DNA of 64,000 nt, from NCBI RefSeq assembly GCF_016892765.1, contig NZ_JAFEMD010000023.1, forward strand, positions 1 through 64,000, written 5' to 3'. The position numbers were made by a program, and so were the translations under genes. Below, one piece after another: positions 59,564-64,000 of the stretch. Below the pieces are notes generated by a model, which searched no databases, was not told the origin of the DNA, and saw nothing but the letters and a program-made list of their open reading frames with translations. Positions within the stretch are counted from its first letter, which is position 1. Every line of letters starts with the position of its first letter. This stretch comes from Microvirga arvi (GTDB lineage Bacteria > Pseudomonadota > Alphaproteobacteria > Rhizobiales > Beijerinckiaceae).

Positions 59564-61477
59564 ATGGCAATGCCGACATTCTGGGGACCCAGGTTCTCCA
59601 TCAACACGACGACAAACGATCATCAGCAGGATGTAAAGCTGCATGCCTTGAAGAACGGTACTTTCGTCGCCGTTTGGGAGGATATGAGCGGGACGGGGGG
59701 CGACCTGGACCACGGAGCCATCCGCGGGCAGATCTTCAATGCCGACGGCACCAAGCGGGGCGGTGAGATCCTGATCAACCGCACGGCGGACGGCCTCCAG
59801 ATGGACCCGCAGGTCACCGTGCTGAGCGATGGACGCTTCGCGGTGGTATGGACAACCGTTTCGGGCACAAGCAGCTACAGCATCTGGGCCAATATCTATT
59901 CGGAGAACGGCACGGCGGCCGGACCGGATGTCCGGATCGGCCCTGCCACCTTCAATGAGAAGCCGACGCCGTCCGTGACCGCGCTGTCCAACGGGGGCCT
60001 TGCCGTTTCCTTCGCCCAGAACCTCGACATCAAAGTGCAGGCATTCAACTCTTCGCTGACACCAGTGGGCGGCGAGATGAGTATTGAAACACCAGCGGGC
60101 GTCAACGCCGAAAATCCCCACATTGTGGCTCTGCAGGGACGCTATGCGGTGTTCTTCGAAGACTGGGCCGGTAGCGACACTGTGCGCGGTCATTTCTTCA
60201 ACAATGATGGGTCGACGCCAGCCGGCTCAACTGTCTTCATCACAACGACGACCCGCACCGACGACACCAGCACCGAGGCCTTCCACCCGGTTGCCGCAAC
60301 CCTTGCAAATGGCCAGACCGTTATCGCCTGGCTTGAGCAGACGAGGTCTTTCGACGGAGATAACAAGATCCTCTCCATGGCTGTCAAAGCGCAAATCCTC
60401 AACCCCGATGGTTCGAAGAGGGGAGGCGAGATCCTTGTCAAATCCAGCACATCCCCTGGAGCGGACGTGCTGACCCAGCCTGAGATCACGCATCTGGCGG
60501 ATGGAGGGTTCGCCATCTCGTATTTCGAAAAGTCATCCGGCGCGGAAGGAAAGAACCTCTATCTGGCCACCTTTGACATCAACGACGGTCGGCTGGGAGC
60601 CGATTTGCTCGTGGAACAGCTCAATGGTGAGTTTGCGGCCGATCTGACAGCCCTGGAGGATGGCCGCGTGGTCGTGTCCTGGAGCGACCAGAATGATCGG
60701 CTCGGCGAGAAGAGCGCGGAAATCCAAGCCCGGATCGTCGATCCGCGCCAGAAGGCGATCAGCGTGACCGGGACCGGCCGGGACGATCAGTATATCGGCA
60801 GTCGCTTCAACGACACGCTCAACGGCGGCGCGGGGGCGGATACCCTGACCGGCGCCGAAGGCAACGATACCTTCCATGTCGACAATGCCCGCGATCTGAT
60901 CAAGGAAAGTGCCGGCCAGGGCTTCGATACGGTTATTGCCTCGACCAGCTGCCGCCTCGATCTTGCGGCCGAGGTGGAAGTACTCAAGCTCGCGTCCGTC
61001 GGCAGTCGCACCGCTTATACCCTCGAAGGCTCGAACTCCGCCAATGCGTTCAGCGGCCATGCGGGCGCCAATACGCTCAAGGGCCATGGCGGCAACGACA
61101 AGCTCTATGGCGGAGCCGGCAACGACGTGCTCTCCGGCGGTGCGGGCCAGGACCTTTTCGTCTTCGACACGCGACCGAACAAGACCACGAACGTGGACCG
61201 GATCACCGACTTCAACGGCAGGGACGACGCGTTCCATCTCGACAACGCTGTTTTCACCAAGCTGGGCTCCGGCTCGGCCGCCCGGCCGAAGAAGTTTTCT
61301 TCCGACATGTTCGTGAAGGCGACGAAGGCGCAGGATGCGGAGGACCGGATCGTCTACGACAGAAAGACCGGGGCGCTCTACTACGATGAAGACGGCACCG
61401 GCGCGAAGGCGCAGGTAAAGATCGCCACTCTCGCCAACAAGGCCAACCTGACTTACGACGACTTCTTCGTCATCTGA
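59564..61477 (+). CDS. Propeller-like RTX protein inserted between uvrA and ssb
   Basis: 637 aa, no Sec signal. Seven repeats beginning at about residues 29, 87, 141, 190, 247, 311 and 364 share the pattern L-x-D/N-G-x-hydrophobic-x-V-x-W (for example LKNGTFVAVWED, LSDGRFAVVWTT, LEDGRVVVSWSD), spaced about 50-65 residues: a likely seven-bladed beta-propeller. RTX repeats follow (GGAGADTLTGAEGNDTF, GGNDKLYGGAGNDVLSGGAGQD), then a C-terminal domain (LFVFDTRPNKTTN... NLTYDDFFVI) shared with the protein at 47350, presumably the type I secretion signal. Secreted, Ca-binding, role unknown. Confidence 0.82.
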   Translation: MAMPTFWGPRFSINTTTNDHQQDVKLHALKNGTFVAVWEDMSGTGGDLDHGAIRGQIFNADGTKRGGEILINRTADGLQMDPQVTVLSDGRFAVVWTTVSGTSSYSIWANIYSENGTAAGPDVRIGPATFNEKPTPSVTALSNGGLAVSFAQNLDIKVQAFNSSLTPVGGEMSIETPAGVNAENPHIVALQGRYAVFFEDWAGSDTVRGHFFNNDGSTPAGSTVFITTTTRTDDTSTEAFHPVAATLANGQTVIAWLEQTRSFDGDNKILSMAVKAQILNPDGSKRGGEILVKSSTSPGADVLTQPEITHLADGGFAISYFEKSSGAEGKNLYLATFDINDGRLGADLLVEQLNGEFAADLTALEDGRVVVSWSDQNDRLGEKSAEIQARIVDPRQKAISVTGTGRDDQYIGSRFNDTLNGGAGADTLTGAEGNDTFHVDNARDLIKESAGQGFDTVIASTSCRLDLAAEVEVLKLASVGSRTAYTLEGSNSANAFSGHAGANTLKGHGGNDKLYGGAGNDVLSGGAGQDLFVFDTRPNKTTNVDRITDFNGRDDAFHLDNAVFTKLGSGSAARPKKFSSDMFVKATKAQDAEDRIVYDRKTGALYYDEDGTGAKAQVKIATLANKANLTYDDFFVI

Positions 61478-61492
61478 GTGCGGTTATGGGAA

Positions 61493-61517
61493 GGGCGGCG
61501 TCGTGCCGCCCACCCTT
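61493..61517 (+). terminator. Terminator after the propeller-RTX gene
   Basis: GGGCGGC and GCCGCCC pair around GTCGT; ACCCTTT follows. Confidence 0.6.
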
Positions 61518-61610
61518 TCTGGGGACAGGCCTGTGCAGAACCCTCTGCCCAGCTTGCCCCCGAGCCGCTGCGGCCCCAGAACAGCCTCATGTGAATGAGG
61601 AGTGGCTCCG

Positions 61611-62138
61611 ATGGCGGGTTCTGTGAACAAGGTGATATTGGTTGGCAATCTGGGCCGGGACCCTGAGGTTCGCCGGTTGGGCAACGGGGAGCCGGTGGTG
61701 AACCTGCGGATTGCCACGTCCGAGACCTGGAAGGACAAGGGCACGGGCGAGCGCAAGGAGAAGACCGAGTGGCACTCGGTGGTGATCTTCAACGAGAACT
61801 TGGGCCGGGTGGCCGAGCAGTACCTGAAGAAGGGCTCGAAGGTGTATCTTGAGGGCCAGCTGCAGACGCGCAAGTGGACCGACCAGTCGGGCCAGGAGAA
61901 GTACACCACCGAGGTGGTGCTGCAGCGCTTCCGCGGCGAGCTGACGATCCTGGACAGCCGCGGCGGCGGCTCGTCGGACTTGGCCGAGGAGGAGCCGGGC
62001 CAGGTCGCCAGAGGCGGCGACTTCGGGCGCTCCTCGCCCTCCCAGGACCGCCGCCCGGCGCCGTCCATGGGCGGAGGCAGCAGTGGTGGAGGCGGAGGCT
62101 CCCGCTACAACGACCTCGACGACGACATTCCTTTCTAA
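61611..62138 (+). CDS. ssb: Single-stranded DNA-binding protein
   Basis: 175 aa from ATG at 61611 (GAGGAG eight bases upstream; GTG at 61602 overlaps that site). OB fold [36 protein letters not shown] ... [33 protein letters not shown], a Gly/Ser-rich linker and the acidic tip DLDDDIPF that binds repair and replication partners. Confidence 0.97.
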   Translation: MAGSVNKVILVGNLGRDPEVRRLGNGEPVVNLRIATSETWKDKGTGERKEKTEWHSVVIFNENLGRVAEQYLKKGSKVYLEGQLQTRKWTDQSGQEKYTTEVVLQRFRGELTILDSRGGGSSDLAEEEPGQVARGGDFGRSSPSQDRRPAPSMGGGSSGGGGGSRYNDLDDDIPF

Positions 62139-62156
62139 CCCCGTGTTCGCCGACTT

Positions 62157-62223
62157 CTGTAAAGTCGCAAGGCATTTTGAAAGCAACTTCAAAGCCTTGC
62201 GGCCTGTTTACCGGCTGTAAAGT
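62157..62223. repeat. Short direct and inverted repeats between ssb and the recombinase
   Basis: CTGTAAAGT occurs at 62157-62165 and 62215-62223, and between them GCAAGGC/GCCTTGC (62167-62173, 62194-62200) flank TTTGAAAGCAACTTCAAA-type sequence. This may be a terminator of ssb or the end/attachment region of the element carrying the recombinase genes. Confidence 0.45.
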
Positions 62224-62293
62224 GTAGCCGCGAAAACCGGTTGCGGGCAGAATACATTCCGTGTTGTGCTAGCTTGGCAAAAGTAGGTGCCAA

Positions 62294-63580
62294 ATGCCTG
62301 ACACGGAACCGGAATCGACTTACCAGGTCAGGACGCTCGTCGCCCCCAGCGGCGAGCGTCTGCTGTGGGTGACCGACAGCACCGGCAGCTACCACCTCGG
62401 CATCAATGCCTTCTACCTCTGGCGCCTGCGCCGCGGCGGCGCATCCGTCAACACCCTGCGCATCAAGCTGCTGGCGCTGTGCCGCTTCCACGAGTGGCTT
62501 GACGCAAACGGGATCGACCTGGACGAGCGCACCCTGGCCGCGACCTTCCTCTCGCCCGACGAGGTCGACGCCCTGCGTGAGCACCTCAGGACCAACCGGA
62601 CCCGCCCCAGGCAGGCCGTTCCGTCGGCCCGCACGCAACGTCTTCTCCGCGCGGCCGGCGCGGGCAATCCGATCCCCCGCCGGCCAGAACCCCGTCCGCA
62701 CGTCAACGCCAACCGGTGGCGCTCCAACTGCACCGCCGTCCGCGACTACGTGGTCTGGGCGGCGGACAAGGCGATCCACCGCATCCAGGCCGGCGACGCG
62801 GACGACGCGGCCCGCTACGTGGCCGCGACCGAGCGGCGCGAGCGCTTCATCGAGGCCATGTCGAGCGACTTTCCCGAGCCCGCCGCGAGCGGCCGCCAGG
62901 GGCTGGACGACGCCGAACTCGGCTGCCTTCTCGCCCTGGTCGACCCGCGCAGTGAGCGCAATCCGTTCGAGCCGGCGCAGCGCGTCCGGAACCACACCGT
63001 CCTGCGGATCCTGCTGGAGACTGGGCTCCGCATCGGCGAGCTCCTGGGCCTCAAGGGCGGCGACCTCCGCCTGGAGGGCCCGGAACCCTACATCATGGTT
63101 CACCGGCGCGCCGATGATCCCGAGGACCCGCGCAAGGACCAGCCGCTGGCCAAGACGGAGGCGCACCCCAAGCCCGTGACGCGCGAGCTGGCCAGCCTCC
63201 TGGTGCAATGGGTCGGGACCGAGCGCAGGCTCTATCCCGGCGCAAAAAGGACGCCGTTCGTGTTCCTGTCGCGCAAGGGTGGGCCGATCTCGAACGACGC
63301 GGTGGAGGACATGTTCCGGATCCTGAGGGCGGCGGAGCCGGCGTTGCCCGCGGGCCTCTCCGCCCATGTCCTCCGCCACACGGCCAATGACCGGTTCTCG
63401 GCGGCGGCCGACCAGGCCGGATGGCGGGACAACGTCGAACAGCAGGTCCGGAACCTGGTCATGGGCTGGAAGAAGCACTCGGCGACCGCCGAAATCTACA
63501 CGGCCCGCCACACCCGGAGGAAGGCCAACGAGATCACGCTGCGCCTGCAGGGGCTCGGCAGCGGGGAGGATGCCCGGTGA
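62294..63580 (+). CDS. Tyrosine recombinase (first of an overlapping series)
   Basis: 428 aa. N-terminal SAM-like arm-binding part (SVNTLRIKLLALCRFHEWLD), then the catalytic part: Arg in LLETGLRIGELLGLKGGDL, His-x-x-Arg in LSAHVLRHTANDRF, and the final Tyr in ATAEIYTARHTRRKA. It cuts and joins DNA at specific sites. Its stop overlaps by four bases (GTGA) a second ORF, as in elements that carry two or three recombinases in tandem (RIT elements, Tn554-type). It lies 155 bases after ssb. Confidence 0.9.
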   Translation: MPDTEPESTYQVRTLVAPSGERLLWVTDSTGSYHLGINAFYLWRLRRGGASVNTLRIKLLALCRFHEWLDANGIDLDERTLAATFLSPDEVDALREHLRTNRTRPRQAVPSARTQRLLRAAGAGNPIPRRPEPRPHVNANRWRSNCTAVRDYVVWAADKAIHRIQAGDADDAARYVAATERRERFIEAMSSDFPEPAASGRQGLDDAELGCLLALVDPRSERNPFEPAQRVRNHTVLRILLETGLRIGELLGLKGGDLRLEGPEPYIMVHRRADDPEDPRKDQPLAKTEAHPKPVTRELASLLVQWVGTERRLYPGAKRTPFVFLSRKGGPISNDAVEDMFRILRAAEPALPAGLSAHVLRHTANDRFSAAADQAGWRDNVEQQVRNLVMGWKKHSATAEIYTARHTRRKANEITLRLQGLGSGEDAR

Positions 63581-64000
63581 GCCAGGAAGCCCTTGCCGCC
63601 GCCCCACAGCCGGGCCCGTCCCTTGTCTTTCCGGACCTCGGGACGGTGACAAGCCGTTCCGGCCACCGGGTGGACGTCTCCGGCTGGTCCTGGCGCCTGC
63701 CGGACCCGCTGACCCCGTGGGTCCTGGATTGGACCAGGTTCCTGCCGGCGACGCAGCGCCTCCTCGACCTGACCGCGCGGTTCATGGCCGAGATGGTCCG
63801 GACCCGGTCCTATAGGAGTGCGCATGCCATCTTCGGGTCTCTGTGCAAGCTCCACCGCAGCCCGACCTATGCCGCGGCCGTCGGCGACAGGACTCCCCTG
63901 CGCGCCGCCTTCTTCGCCGAGCTGAAGCAGCGGCAGGATCTTGGGCTGAACGAGCTCACCTGGATCCGAACCTGGTATCGCTGGTGCTCCTTGCGTGATC
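63577..64000 (+). CDS. Second recombinase-associated ORF, cut by the window edge
   Basis: 141 codons visible from GTG at 63577, overlapping the first recombinase by four bases. It reads MSQEALAAAPQPGPSLVFPD ... VDVSGWSWRLPDPLTPWVLDWTRFLPATQRLLDLT ... LNELTWIRTWYRWC. No catalytic motif is reached before the edge; the Trp-rich start and the overlap suggest a larger tyrosine-recombinase partner. Continuation is needed to confirm. Confidence 0.6.
   Translation, partial: MSQEALAAAPQPGPSLVFPDLGTVTSRSGHRVDVSGWSWRLPDPLTPWVLDWTRFLPATQRLLDLTARFMAEMVRTRSYRSAHAIFGSLCKLHRSPTYAAAVGDRTPLRAAFFAELKQRQDLGLNELTWIRTWYRWCSLRD

Overview
The window is about 64 kb of GC-rich, tightly packed chromosome from an alphaproteobacterium, most likely a Hyphomicrobiales (Rhizobiales) member close to Methylobacteriaceae such as Microvirga. 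This rests on the scpA-scpB-...-tatABC-serS-surE-pcm-nlpD and yajC-secD-secF gene orders, an alphaproteobacterial GTTC-N7-GTTC SOS-type site, a DUF1127 miniprotein, and interspersed palindromic repeats. The genus is inference; the order-level placement is firmer. No rRNA, tRNA or CRISPR array was recognised.

Left accessory part (1-10.1 kb): a very long RTX (Ca-binding) secreted protein running off the left edge, a broken lolD fragment, RNase D, and then the most unusual locus. This is two tiny genes (3915-4016 and 4140-4289) encoding double-glycine leader peptides whose predicted mature parts both begin RRII (RRIILY and RRIIMHDPCCIKCMSK), lying convergent to a two-gene exporter: a C39-peptidase ABC transporter with an intact Cys26-His99-Asp115 triad, and an HlyD-family adaptor. 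Upstream of the adaptor lie an operator-like inverted repeat, a hairpin and a small WYL-like gene. A Doc-type Fic toxin with a small putative antitoxin, a GNAT acetyltransferase and a secreted Rap1a/Tai-like protein follow.

Core part (11-42 kb): aspS, a cell-surface modification trio (GT2 glycosyltransferase, membrane acyltransferase, hexapeptide acetyltransferase), maeB, a periplasmic protein of unknown function, erpA, dgt, argS, a SPOR-domain protein, nagZ, scpAB, an orphan ABC ATPase, tatABC, serS, surE, pcm, an amidase-activator-like LytM protein, a DUF815 ATPase, yajC-secD-secF, two homologues of mitochondrial complex I assembly factors, trmFO and an SDR. These cover translation, chromosome segregation, protein export and envelope maintenance.

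Right accessory part (42-64 kb): small secreted or miniprotein genes, a DUF2231 membrane protein, a GGDEF diguanylate cyclase, a beta-helix/RTX protein, DUF6894, a hybrid histidine kinase, DUF4336, an OYE-family reductase, nitronate monooxygenase, uvrA, a propeller-like/RTX protein inserted between uvrA and ssb, ssb, and then a tyrosine recombinase overlapping a second, truncated gene at the right edge (probable mobile element). The RTX proteins at 47.4-49.1 kb and 59.6-61.5 kb share a C-terminal domain ending in FVI, presumably a common type I secretion signal.

Two repeat families recur between genes: a palindrome built on GCATCGGACCCAAAAGTG, sometimes paired with a second palindrome, and a roughly 130-140 bp element bounded by TGTCATyCCGGGGC-like ends.
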